DNA of 64,000 nt from Demequina oxidasica. GTDB lineage: Bacteria; Actinomycetota; Actinomycetes; Actinomycetales; Demequinaceae. The translations under genes were made by a program, and so were the position numbers. Position 1 is the stretch's first letter, and each line of letters opens with the position of its first letter. Location: assembly GCF_000975115.1 (NCBI RefSeq), contig NZ_BBRE01000003.1:186001-250000 (forward strand), written 5' to 3'. This document shows, one piece after another, positions 18,164 through 26,361 of this stretch. Under the pieces are notes generated by a model, which saw nothing but the letters and a program-made list of their open reading frames with translations, did no database searches and was not told the origin of the DNA.

Positions 18164-19430
18164 CGACGTCGTCGAGGTCGCCCATGGCGGGTACTCCCTG
18201 CAGGAACACCGAGAAGGCCGCGGGCTTGCGCTGAGAGAGTTCGAGTCGGCCACCATCGGCGGTCACAAGGTCTCGCGCCAAGGCTAGTCCCAGGCCGGTA
18301 CCACGACCGCTCGTCACTTCTCGCTCGAAGATGCGCGGCGCCAAGTCCTCGGGCACGCCCTCGCCCTCGTCACGCACCTCAATCACGATCGCGTGGTTGG
18401 GTCCGCTCTCGCGCGCGAGCACCATGGTGGTGCCGTCGCCGTGGTGTAGCGAGTTCTCGATCAGAGTGGCCAACACCTGCGCTAGACCGCCAGGGGTCGA
18501 GAACACCGTTGCGTCGGTGGGGGCGATGCGGAGCTTACGCCCGGCCTGGGTGAAGGTCTTCTCCCACTCGGCGCGTTGCTGGTCGAAGACGTCGGCGAGC
18601 ACCACCAGTTCCGTGCCCGATCCCAGCGTGCGGCGGGTGCGCCCCAGCAGCTCGTCCACGACGCCCACGAGTCGCTCGACCTGCTCCAGGGACTTCTCAG
18701 CCTCCTCCTGCACCTCGGGCTGATTGGAGGCGAGCGTAATCTCCTCGAGCCGCATCGTGAGGGCGGTGAGCGGGGTACGCAACTGATGCGAGGCGTCGGC
18801 CGCGAACTGTCTTTCGCTCGCCAGCCTGGCGCCCATCCGGGTGGCACTGCGGTTGAGCTCGTCGGCCACGAGGTCGATTTCCTCGACCCCTGTCTTGGTG
18901 AGGTTGAGCTTGACCTGGCCAGAGCCCAGATGTTCGGCGCTCGCTGCCAGGTACACGAGCGGCTTAGACAGTCGGTTGGCCTGAACCACGGCTACCGCGA
19001 TTCCCGCGAGCACCGCAATGATGCCGACCAACAGCACTAGCCCCACCGCGCGGGCGGAGGCCCAGAAGACGTCCCACCAGGACGTATACATCAGCACCAC
19101 GAGCTCGCTGTCCATGACATGCGACGCGGAGAACGAGCGGGCCGGCTCGGTGCCCGACGTCAGCTCGGTGCCGTCCGGGAGAATGAGGACGATGTAGGAC
19201 GCCGCCCCCGGCGCGTCACTCACGTACGAGCTGAGGTTCTCCTCAGTGATGGTCTCGCCAGTGGAATACCGCACGTCGAGCGTGCGGGCGGCGGTGGTAG
19301 CACGCTGGTCGAGGTTATCGACCGAACTGTCGCGCACCAGGGTGGCCGTCATCACGGCCAAAGGTATGCCGAGCAGCACCACCGCGACGGCAAGCGCCGA
19401 GATGGTCGCCTGGAGTACGCGACGACGCAC
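18114..19430 (-). CDS. Two-component sensor histidine kinase
   Basis: 438 residues: membrane helix about 8-31, an extracytoplasmic sensor of about 90 residues (32-122), second helix about 125-150, HAMP, a HisKA dimerisation domain with the phospho-acceptor His215 in ASHQLRTPLTAL, and an ATPase domain with LIENSLHHGDG (N box), DEGEGVP (G1) and GRGTGLGLALA (G2). It starts with GTG 8 nt after the response regulator stop, so they form one operon. The last 16 residues overlap GtrA on the other strand. The signal is unknown; MtrB and PhoR identities are not supported. Confidence 0.93.
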   Translation of the reverse strand: MRRRVLQATISALAVAVVLLGIPLAVMTATLVRDSSVDNLDQRATTAARTLDVRYSTGETITEENLSSYVSDAPGAASYIVLILPDGTELTSGTEPARSFSASHVMDSELVVLMYTSWWDVFWASARAVGLVLLVGIIAVLAGIAVAVVQANRLSKPLVYLAASAEHLGSGQVKLNLTKTGVEEIDLVADELNRSATRMGARLASERQFAADASHQLRTPLTALTMRLEEITLASNQPEVQEEAEKSLEQVERLVGVVDELLGRTRRTLGSGTELVVLADVFDQQRAEWEKTFTQAGRKLRIAPTDATVFSTPGGLAQVLATLIENSLHHGDGTTMVLARESGPNHAIVIEVRDEGEGVPEDLAPRIFEREVTSGRGTGLGLALARDLVTADGGRLELSQRKPAAFSVFLQGVPAMGDLDDVVTHGRAARKNRRRRDL

Positions 19431-19438
19431 GCGGGCGC

Positions 19439-20116
19439 CTAAACGTTGCTCTCGAAGCGGAAGCCCATTCCGCGGACCGTGGTGATGAACCGCGGCTGAG
19501 TAGCGTCGTCACCCAGCTTGCGGCGCAACCACGACACGTGCATGTCCAGCGTCTTCGAGGGTGCACCGGAGTCGGCGGCCCAGACCTCACGCATGAGCGT
19601 CTCACGCGAGACCACGGAGCCCGCGTTCGCCACGAGCAGGTGCAACAGATCGAACTCCTTGCCGCTGAGCTGGAGCTCGTCGCCACCGAGGTAGGCGCGG
19701 TGGCCGGCCACGTCAATGCGTACGCCGGCAACATCGAGGTCCGTGGTCGAGTCGGCACCTGTACGGCGACGAAGCAGTGCCCGCACGCGTGCCAACAGCT
19801 CTGCGAGGCGGAAGGGTTTGGTGACGTAGTCGTCGGCGCCAGCGTCGAGGCCCACCACCAGGTCAACCTCATCCGCGCGGGCTGTGAGCATCAGGATTGG
19901 GACCGCGAGGCCCTTGTCCCGGATACGTCGCGCCACGTCCACACCGTCGATGTCGGGCAGGCCGAGGTCGAGGATGACGAGGTCGGCGTCATCCGCCGCA
20001 CCCACACCCCCGAGTCCGGTCCCGTGCCATTCAACGTCATAGCCTTCTCTTCCCAAAGCACGGGTCAAAGGTTCTGAAATGGTCGGGTCATCTTCGACCA
20101 AGACAATTCGAGTCAT
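19439..20116 (-). CDS. OmpR/PhoB-type response regulator
   Basis: 225 residues. The receiver domain holds the acidic pocket (VEDD), phospho-acceptor Asp50 (VILDLGLPDIDG), Thr in MLTARAD and Lys in VTKPF. The winged-helix DNA-binding domain follows from about residue 125 (LSGKEFDLLHLL, TLDMHVSWLRRKLG, VRGMGFRFE). ATG 20116 gives the canonical MTRIVLVEDD start; the frame upstream to 20245 would overlap the divergent gene. It is first in the operon with the histidine kinase. Confidence 0.95.
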   Translation of the reverse strand: MTRIVLVEDDPTISEPLTRALGREGYDVEWHGTGLGGVGAADDADLVILDLGLPDIDGVDVARRIRDKGLAVPILMLTARADEVDLVVGLDAGADDYVTKPFRLAELLARVRALLRRRTGADSTTDLDVAGVRIDVAGHRAYLGGDELQLSGKEFDLLHLLVANAGSVVSRETLMREVWAADSGAPSKTLDMHVSWLRRKLGDDATQPRFITTVRGMGFRFESNV

Positions 20117-20149
20117 GGTGCCACGATACCCGGGCGCGACCACATTGCA

Positions 20150-22345
20150 ATGCCTCGCGCGCAGGCCGCACTCAAGGCGAGCATCGTTTTCCCGTTTCTG
20201 TTCCCGGTAGGCTGGGCGCTCGTGACCTCCGCTACCGTCCTGCACGCGCCTGCTACTCCCTCACGTGCGCAATCTGCGCTGGTAGCGATGCCAGAACGGA
20301 CAGTCCAGATATTGGTCGCCCTCGCACTTGCCGCGGGTGCCACCGTCAGCCTCGGCATTCACTATTGGTGGACGGTGCTGCCGCTCGCCGCAATTTTGGT
20401 GGCCGCGACATGGACCGCACTGGCACACCGCGCCGCCGTGACAGTCTCCGCAGCGCGCGCGGCGGCCGTCGCCGTAGGAGGCACCATCGCATGGTGCGTC
20501 GCGAACATTGCCATGGCGGCCGAGTACCTCATTGTGGTGCGCGACCCCGGCTTTCTGACGCTGTCGGGCATGTGGCTGGCCCGTCACCCCAGCACGGACA
20601 TCCCCACACGTGGCTCCGTCGAGGCCGCCGAGACGCAGCTCAATATGCTGCCCGACGCCGCACAAGCCTGGAATCTCTACGGCGACGTGATCCAGCCGCA
20701 GGGAGCCAAGATGCTGCCCGCCACCCTGTCAGTTGGCGGCTGGCTCGCGGGCGAGACTGGCGTCCTTGCCGCCAACGTCGTGATCGGCGGAGTGGGGATC
20801 CTGGCCGTCTACGCGCTTGCTCGCCGATTCCTCGGCCCCTATGCGTCGCTCGCACCGGCCGGTGCCATCGCCCTCACTGTGTCCCACATTGGATTGTCAC
20901 GCGCCGGCTACACCGAGCCCCTCACCCTCGTGCTCGTGGTCGCTGGTGTGCTGTGGGCCTGGCGCGGCGTCAAGGAGAAGCGGCTAGGGCTGCTGCTCGC
21001 CGCCGGCATCACCTCGGGGGCAACGACGTTTATCCGCATCGACGGCGCCTCGTTCGCGGTGGGTGCCCTCGCGGGTGTGATCATTGCGCTCGCACTGTCC
21101 GATGCGCCACGAGCGTGGCGTATGCGGGCAGGCTTTGCGTTTGCCGGCACGCAGGCCGTCGCCCTTGCGCTCGGCTACGTGTCGCTGTGGCGATGGGCGA
21201 ACGAGTACCTGGTGCGACTTGAGGGACAGGCCATCGCGTTAGTCTCTGTCTACTTTGCGGCCGCGGTAGTTCTGGGGCTCTGGATGGCGACGTGGGGCCC
21301 GCAACTGCGCGGCGACCGCCTTCTGACCTCGCTGCGATCCGTCCTGGGACGCCGGGGCGCCATCGGCATCGGGATTGCCGTCAGTGGCCTGCTTGCGATC
21401 CTCGCCTCGCGGCCGTTGTGGATGATCGCGCGGCGAGGCACGGTCAAGTCAAACGAGATCTTCGCGAACGGCGTGGTCGAGTCCTTCCAGAAGGCGGCCG
21501 GTCTGCCGGTCGACGGCACCCGAACCTATGCCGAGTCGACCATGACCTGGATGAGCTACTACCTCACGTGGGTGCTGGTCGCGCTCGCCATCGTCGGATT
21601 CGGTGTGGCCGCCTACCGCATGGTGCGCCGCGACGGGACCTGGGCGGTATTTCTCGGGGCCATCCTCGCGCCCACCTTGCTGTACCTATGGAACCCCTCG
21701 ATCATCCCCGACCAGATTTGGGCGATCCGTCGATTCGAGCCCGCGGCCATGCCCGGGTTTGTACTAGCCGCCGCGATCGGGGCGTGGTGGCTTGCGGGAC
21801 GGCTTCGTACGGCGTCGGCGCGCGCCAGCGGACGCAAGTGGGCCGCAGCCGTCGTGCTGCTTGCGCCCCTGACGGCTTGGCTTTCAATCCAGCCGGGAGA
21901 ACCCATGCCCATTAGCAGCGCGACTAACGTCACCACGCGGGAAATGCTCGGCGCCCGCGACCAGCTCAGCGACCTGTGTGAAGTCGCGGGCGACAGGCCC
22001 ATCGTGCTCGCGGGAACCTCGTCCCACTTTGGCTCGCTGCGCGTGATGTGCGACCAGCCGGTGGTGCTTGCGCTGGTGGAACCCACTCCGGAGACACTCA
22101 TCTCGATGACCGAGGTGTGGGGGCAGGCGCCGGTGGTGCTGACCCGCAACACCGACTGGTTCACCTGGAATGGCGGGATTCCCGCCCCCGCGGTCGACTC
22201 CACCGTGCGCACTGCGTCATACACGTTGCAGAACATCCCCCGGACCTACTCGGATCGCCAATACACCTGGTACGCGGGGATAGTGGGCGCCGATGGCACA
22301 CTCGATTCCGTATCCGTCCCGGAGTCCCTCTCCGAGGCTTCGTAA
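20150..22345 (+). CDS. Multi-span membrane protein, probable GT-C type glycosyltransferase
   Basis: Up to 731 residues with about a dozen hydrophobic segments. An extracytoplasmic loop after the first helices has VVRDPGFLTLSGMWLARHPSTDIP, a region carrying acidic residues where polyprenyl-phosphate-sugar dependent (GT39/PMT-like) enzymes have their catalytic Asp. The last 130 residues are soluble and extracytoplasmic. Probably uses a lipid-linked sugar donor supplied by the nearby GtrA and glycosyltransferases. The start is uncertain: ATG 20150, GTG 20222 and ATG 20288 (MPERTVQILVAL) are all possible and none has a strong ribosome binding site. Confidence 0.72.
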   Translation: MPRAQAALKASIVFPFLFPVGWALVTSATVLHAPATPSRAQSALVAMPERTVQILVALALAAGATVSLGIHYWWTVLPLAAILVAATWTALAHRAAVTVSAARAAAVAVGGTIAWCVANIAMAAEYLIVVRDPGFLTLSGMWLARHPSTDIPTRGSVEAAETQLNMLPDAAQAWNLYGDVIQPQGAKMLPATLSVGGWLAGETGVLAANVVIGGVGILAVYALARRFLGPYASLAPAGAIALTVSHIGLSRAGYTEPLTLVLVVAGVLWAWRGVKEKRLGLLLAAGITSGATTFIRIDGASFAVGALAGVIIALALSDAPRAWRMRAGFAFAGTQAVALALGYVSLWRWANEYLVRLEGQAIALVSVYFAAAVVLGLWMATWGPQLRGDRLLTSLRSVLGRRGAIGIGIAVSGLLAILASRPLWMIARRGTVKSNEIFANGVVESFQKAAGLPVDGTRTYAESTMTWMSYYLTWVLVALAIVGFGVAAYRMVRRDGTWAVFLGAILAPTLLYLWNPSIIPDQIWAIRRFEPAAMPGFVLAAAIGAWWLAGRLRTASARASGRKWAAAVVLLAPLTAWLSIQPGEPMPISSATNVTTREMLGARDQLSDLCEVAGDRPIVLAGTSSHFGSLRVMCDQPVVLALVEPTPETLISMTEVWGQAPVVLTRNTDWFTWNGGIPAPAVDSTVRTASYTLQNIPRTYSDRQYTWYAGIVGADGTLDSVSVPESLSEAS

Positions 22346-22408
22346 GAGTTCTCCACAGAAACGACGCACGCCTAGCGCGATGCGGTGAGCGCGAGCCACT
22401 CTGGTGTC

Positions 22409-25400
22409 ATGCGTGTGACGTGGGACAACCGTGTGGACCTGGACCTGTCGGCGGCGGCGACCTGCGCGGACATCGCGGCGTACATCACCATGACCGACTC
22501 CCCCGGCCCTCACGGTCACGGAGTCGCCGCGAGAGCTGACGCGACCGGTACGGTCGCGGTGTGGTGCGGCTCAGTGCGGCTCGATCCCGATCACCGGGCG
22601 GGAGTTCCGCCGTTGGTTCACGGCGCATCGCTGCAGCGCGGCCCTGGGGCTCCGGAGGTGCGTCTCACGGATCCCCATCTCGCCGTCACGTGCGGCCCGG
22701 ACGCTGGGCGCATGGTGCCCCTCACGCGCGACGGCCTCAGCATCGGCCGTGGAGAGTCGTGTGACCTGACGCTCGCGGACAATGCGGTGAGCACCGAACA
22801 TGCGCATGCGGGCTTCGGTAACTCGCCATGGGTGCGTGACGCGGGCTCGCGCAATGGCACGATGCTCCGGCGCGGCGACGGCACGCGGAAGCGATCTCGC
22901 CGGCTCAAGCCACGACCTGGCGAGCACCTCTTGGTCGGAGGGTCCGTCGTCGAGGTACGGCCGCGTCCGGGTCCAGACGCCGTCAAGACTGGGCACCGAC
23001 CTCACGCTTCGGCGTCACAGCTCAGTGCGATCGGCGCCGGGGCGCTCACCGGCATCATGCTCGCGGTGATGACTGGGCGCTGGTATTTCGCGCTGCTGGC
23101 GCTGGGGTATCCGCTGATAGTAGGTATACCGATGCTCGCGCAACGGCTCCGACGGGGTGAGGATGATGAGGGGGACGTCACCGGCCCCGCGGACCCGTGC
23201 CCCACCCTCGAGCCGTCAGCGGCGCCCATGGCAGGGCCGGTGGCCGTCGTGGGTCCCGTCCCGCTCGCGGCGGCGACCGCACGCGGCCTGGTGCTCGCAC
23301 AGCGGCTGCGCCCTCACGGCGACGAATGGGCTGAGCTCTGGATGCGGTGGCTGCCTCGCGCCACGCGGGAGCAAAGCGTCATGGTGATGGCGGAGGGCGC
23401 CTCCGCCCCCTCGTGGGCGGCAACGGTGGTCGAGATCCATGGGGACGAGACCCACGTGCGCACCGGCACTGCGACGAGGGTGGCGCGCCGCTGCGAGATC
23501 TCGCAGCACACAGCCGATGCCGTGGCTCGGCTGATAGCCGGCACACGAGCCGCCGAGTCGTTGCCGGACGACGTCGCATGGGCGGACTTGCCGGTGGACC
23601 AGCCGACGAGGCCCGGCCGTACGTTGTCCACTCCCATCGGCGTGGGCGCGGCCGGTGCGGTGTCCCTCGACCTGGACCTTCAAGGCCCCCACTTCCTGGT
23701 GGCGGGCACCACCGGGTCGGGCAAGTCCGCGTTGCTCGAGACGCTGGTGCTGGGCCTCGCACACCGGCACTCCCCCGCGGACCTGACCGTCGCACTCATC
23801 GACTTCAAGGGCGGCGCCGGCCTACGTCACTGTATGGACCTGCCGCACGTCGTGGGCAGTCTCACGGACCTCGACTCTCACCTCGCGGAGCGCGCGCTGG
23901 TCGCTCTCAGTGCCGAACTCGATCATCGCAAGCGCCAGGTTTCGCAGGCCGGGTACGGTTCCCTTGCCGAGTGGGAACAGGCGGGCGGGGCGCCGCCCCG
24001 GCTCCTGGTGGTCGCGGACGAGTATCAGGAGATCGCCCAGCACCACCGGGACTTCCTTCCGCACTTGGCGCGCCTCGCTGCCCAGGGGCGTTCGCTCGGC
24101 CTGCATCTGGTGCTTGCCACGCAGCGCCCGGCCGGCGCAGTGACTCCGGAGATCCGCGCCAATGTGTCCACCACGGTGGCACTGAGAGTCGCGTCTACTG
24201 GCGAGTCACAGGACCTGCTCGGGACGGCCGATGCTGCCTCCCTTCCTGCCGACAGGCCGGGTAGGGCAATCGTCGCGCACGGCTCAGACCACGTTCGCGT
24301 CCAGGTCGCGCAGCCCACGTTGCATGCCACCGCTCCCGTGCGCCCCGCCGGAGAAGTGGTCGCGGCTGCTCCCGCCGATCTCGCCCGCGCTACGGCCGAG
24401 CGTTGGCAGGGTGTCGACCTGCCAGCCCGCCTGTGGCGCGACCCGTTGCCCACCAGTGTGGCCCTGCCTCCACCGCCAGAGAACGTCGGCAGCCCGATGC
24501 TGACGCTGGGTTTGGCCGACTGGCCGGCCGAGCGACGGCAGGACCTTGTGGGCTGGCAGCCCTCAACCGGGCCTATCGCGTTCATCGGTCCACGTGGAGC
24601 GGGACGCTCTGCGGCACTCGAGTTGCTCCGCACCCAGGCTCCCCTCGCAGGACTGACCGCCGTACCGCTCCCTGCGGATGCCCGCGAGGCGGCACGAACC
24701 GTCGCCCTCGCTCACGACCGAGCGGACGTGCTTCTCCTTGTCGACGACGCGGGCAGCGCTCTAGCCATGCTCGCCGAGGTCGACCTCGGCACGCCGGCGG
24801 AGCTGCTCATGCGTCGCATGGCCCGCGGGCTACCGACCGCCATCGCGCTCGCAACTCACGACCCAGCACGGCTCGCGTCATCGGCTGGCAGTCGGGTTGT
24901 GCTGTCCGGAGCTGATGCTGCGGACGACGCCCTGTGGAACGTGCCGCGTACGCTCGCGGGTCGCCCCGCCCTCGCGGGACGCGGAAGGTTGGGCACTCAG
25001 GGGCAATGGTGCGAGGTGCAACTGTGCCTCCCCCGCGATTCCGGGGCTCCCCCGGTGCGGCTCGTGGAGCGGCTTCCCAACGCCGCCGCGGTCGCGCGCA
25101 GCTGCGAAGCTGACCCCCGACTCCTGGCGGTGGGCGGGGACGATGCCCGCCCAATTCTCGTTCCTGATGGCCCGCTCACGGTGGTGGGCCCGCCTTCGGG
25201 CGAGCGAGACGCCGTCGTTGCTCACGTCGAGCGCCTTGTCGCCACAGAAGTAACCGTGCGCGACGACCTCATCAGTTTCCCTGGCTTCACCAAGCCCACA
25301 GGCATGATCGTGTTGGTTCAGCCCACACCACGCGCGGTGCGCGACGCGTGCGGCACAGCGCACATCGGGCTGGCGGATCCGACGCCACAACCAGGGCGAG

Positions 25401-25450
25401 TAGTGATCGTCAGCGACGACGGCGTCGACGCCGCCCAGATCCCGGCATGA
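22409..25450 (+). CDS. FHA and FtsK/SpoIIIE (EccC/EssC-like) ATPase
   Basis: About 1013 residues. Order: N-terminal domain (1-75), FHA domain around residues 90-180 (IGRGESCDLTLADNAVSTEHA, DAGSRNGT), two membrane helices near 205-240, then FtsK-type ATPase 1 with Walker A GTTGSGKS (about 433-440), LIDFKGG and Walker B VVADE (about 534-538). ATPase 2 has a Walker A with Arg in place of Lys (GPRGAGRS, about 727-734) and VDDA; a third remnant (VVGPPSGERDAV) lies near the end. This is the plan of the type VII secretion motor EccC/EssC, but no WXG100 substrate or other secretion gene is in the window. GTG 22385 is an alternative start. Confidence 0.85.
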   Translation: MRVTWDNRVDLDLSAAATCADIAAYITMTDSPGPHGHGVAARADATGTVAVWCGSVRLDPDHRAGVPPLVHGASLQRGPGAPEVRLTDPHLAVTCGPDAGRMVPLTRDGLSIGRGESCDLTLADNAVSTEHAHAGFGNSPWVRDAGSRNGTMLRRGDGTRKRSRRLKPRPGEHLLVGGSVVEVRPRPGPDAVKTGHRPHASASQLSAIGAGALTGIMLAVMTGRWYFALLALGYPLIVGIPMLAQRLRRGEDDEGDVTGPADPCPTLEPSAAPMAGPVAVVGPVPLAAATARGLVLAQRLRPHGDEWAELWMRWLPRATREQSVMVMAEGASAPSWAATVVEIHGDETHVRTGTATRVARRCEISQHTADAVARLIAGTRAAESLPDDVAWADLPVDQPTRPGRTLSTPIGVGAAGAVSLDLDLQGPHFLVAGTTGSGKSALLETLVLGLAHRHSPADLTVALIDFKGGAGLRHCMDLPHVVGSLTDLDSHLAERALVALSAELDHRKRQVSQAGYGSLAEWEQAGGAPPRLLVVADEYQEIAQHHRDFLPHLARLAAQGRSLGLHLVLATQRPAGAVTPEIRANVSTTVALRVASTGESQDLLGTADAASLPADRPGRAIVAHGSDHVRVQVAQPTLHATAPVRPAGEVVAAAPADLARATAERWQGVDLPARLWRDPLPTSVALPPPPENVGSPMLTLGLADWPAERRQDLVGWQPSTGPIAFIGPRGAGRSAALELLRTQAPLAGLTAVPLPADAREAARTVALAHDRADVLLLVDDAGSALAMLAEVDLGTPAELLMRRMARGLPTAIALATHDPARLASSAGSRVVLSGADAADDALWNVPRTLAGRPALAGRGRLGTQGQWCEVQLCLPRDSGAPPVRLVERLPNAAAVARSCEADPRLLAVGGDDARPILVPDGPLTVVGPPSGERDAVVAHVERLVATEVTVRDDLISFPGFTKPTGMIVLVQPTPRAVRDACGTAHIGLADPTPQPGRVVIVSDDGVDAAQIPA

Positions 25451-25473
25451 ACATAGACCCCGCGACGCAAAAA

Positions 25474-25881
25474 CTATCCTTGACCGGCCGTCGGTGGCTC
25501 CGCAGCGTCGTCCTTGCCCGCGCGCGCCATGACACAACCGGCGACTCCCAGGGCGACAACAATCAAAACAACGGCTACGACGGGTCGCGTCGAGATGATG
25601 GACAGTCCGAGCCCCGCCTGGAACACCTGCCACGTCAGCGCGATGGAGCGCGCCCACCGCCGTGACTGCCACATTCCACGCGCGCCGAAACCCACTCCCA
25701 CGGCAAGTGCCAGGCAGAACACCCCGACTCCAGCAATGAAACCCACGTCGCGCGGGTCGCCAAAGATCGCGTAAAAGCCGTAAGCGAGCGCCGCAAAGGC
25801 CAGCAAAATAGCCTCAATGCCGAGCCCAACTGCTGCAAAAATCTCGAGTTTTCGGCCGCGCCTAGCACTGTCCTTGTTCAT
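25474..25881 (-). CDS. Hypothetical four-helix membrane protein
   Basis: About 135 residues with four hydrophobic segments (LEIFAAVGLGIEAILL, IAGVGVFCLALAVGVG, ALTWQVFQAGLGL, VVAVVLIVVALGVAG) and a charged C-terminal tail. No family is recognised with certainty; similar small proteins are common near WhiB1 in Micrococcales. ATG 25881 (MNKDSARRG) is preferred over 25920 because the longer form would run into the whiB1 control region. It is convergent with the FtsK-like gene and divergent from whiB1. Function unknown. Confidence 0.7.
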   Translation of the reverse strand: MNKDSARRGRKLEIFAAVGLGIEAILLAFAALAYGFYAIFGDPRDVGFIAGVGVFCLALAVGVGFGARGMWQSRRWARSIALTWQVFQAGLGLSIISTRPVVAVVLIVVALGVAGCVMARAGKDDAAEPPTAGQG

Positions 25882-25905
25882 GTTCCCCAAACTACCTTGA
25901 CCGAT

Positions 25906-25921
25906 TGTGAGCGACGACACA
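25906..25921. promoter_or_regulatory. CRP-like palindrome upstream of whiB1
   Basis: TGTGA-GCGACG-ACACA differs from the CRP consensus TGTGA-N6-TCACA at one position. In Mycobacterium tuberculosis the whiB1 promoter is controlled by a CRP-family protein, which makes the site plausible. It lies 125 bp before the whiB1 ATG and 25 bp before the divergent membrane-protein gene. Confidence 0.45.
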
Positions 25922-25934
25922 TCGTCTATCTCTT

Positions 25935-25951
25935 GTCACCTGTTCGTAACC
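25935..25951 (+). promoter_or_regulatory. Direct repeat resembling an MtrA box upstream of whiB1
   Basis: Two 6-nt repeats GTCACC and GTAACC are separated by 5 nt. From memory this is the spacing described for actinobacterial MtrA response-regulator sites. It lies about 95 bp before the whiB1 ATG, where an upstream activator or repressor could act. Confidence 0.35.
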
Positions 25952-26045
25952 ATGAGAACCTTAAAGAAGTCAAACCGCAACGGCCGCGGCGATATCCCAC
26001 AATTTTGTGTCCATTTCGCCGCGCCACATTGCCCAAGGAGATCCT

Positions 26046-26300
26046 ATGGACTGGCGCGACCGCGCTGCTTGCCTCGAAGTTGACGACCCGGAGCTTTTCT
26101 TCCCGGTCGGCAACACGGGCCCTGCATTGGTACAGATCGAGAAGGCGAAGTCCGTGTGCAACGCGTGCCCCGTTCGCGAAACCTGCCTGCAGTGGGCAAT
26201 GGAGCACAACCAGGACTCCGGTGTGTGGGGCGGCTTGTCGGAAGATGAGCGCCGCTCCCTCAAGCGCCGTGCCGCCCGTGCACGCCGCGCAGCCAAGTAA
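26046..26300 (+). CDS. whiB1: WhiB family iron-sulfur transcription regulator (WhiB1 type)
   Basis: 84 residues. Cluster ligands are Cys9, Cys38, Cys41 and Cys47 (CNAC); the turn is GVWGG (59-63) and the tail is rich in Arg/Lys (SLKRRAARARRAAK). The start MDWRDRAACLEVDDPELFFP is typical of WhiB1, an essential nitric-oxide-sensitive partner of the principal sigma factor in mycobacteria. ATG 26046 has an AAGGAG ribosome binding site 7 nt upstream, so the longer reading frame is rejected. It is convergent with the PdtaS-like gene, as in Mycobacterium tuberculosis (Rv3219/Rv3220c). Confidence 0.96.
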   Translation: MDWRDRAACLEVDDPELFFPVGNTGPALVQIEKAKSVCNACPVRETCLQWAMEHNQDSGVWGGLSEDERRSLKRRAARARRAAK

Positions 26301-26317
26301 CCGCAGTTAAGCAACCT

Positions 26318-26338
26318 CGGCGGCGCCTCGCGCCGCCG
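26318..26338. terminator. GC-rich hairpin between whiB1 and the sensor kinase
   Basis: CGGCGGCGC-CTC-GCGCCGCCG is a perfect 9-bp stem with a 3-nt loop between convergent genes. No T-tract follows on either strand, so it is a possible bidirectional terminator or RNA-stabilising hairpin. Confidence 0.55.
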
Positions 26339-26361
26339 TGGCCGCTTAGCGTCTCGGGGAC

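Noticed and set aside
18114-20116. Assigning the two-component pair to MtrAB or PhoPR
   Set aside because: The sensor lacks the large MtrB-type extracellular domain and there is no LpqB gene; sequence gives no specific match.
22385-25450. Complete type VII secretion locus
   Set aside because: Only the motor-like ATPase is present; no WXG100 or Ecc/Ess partner could be found on either strand around it.
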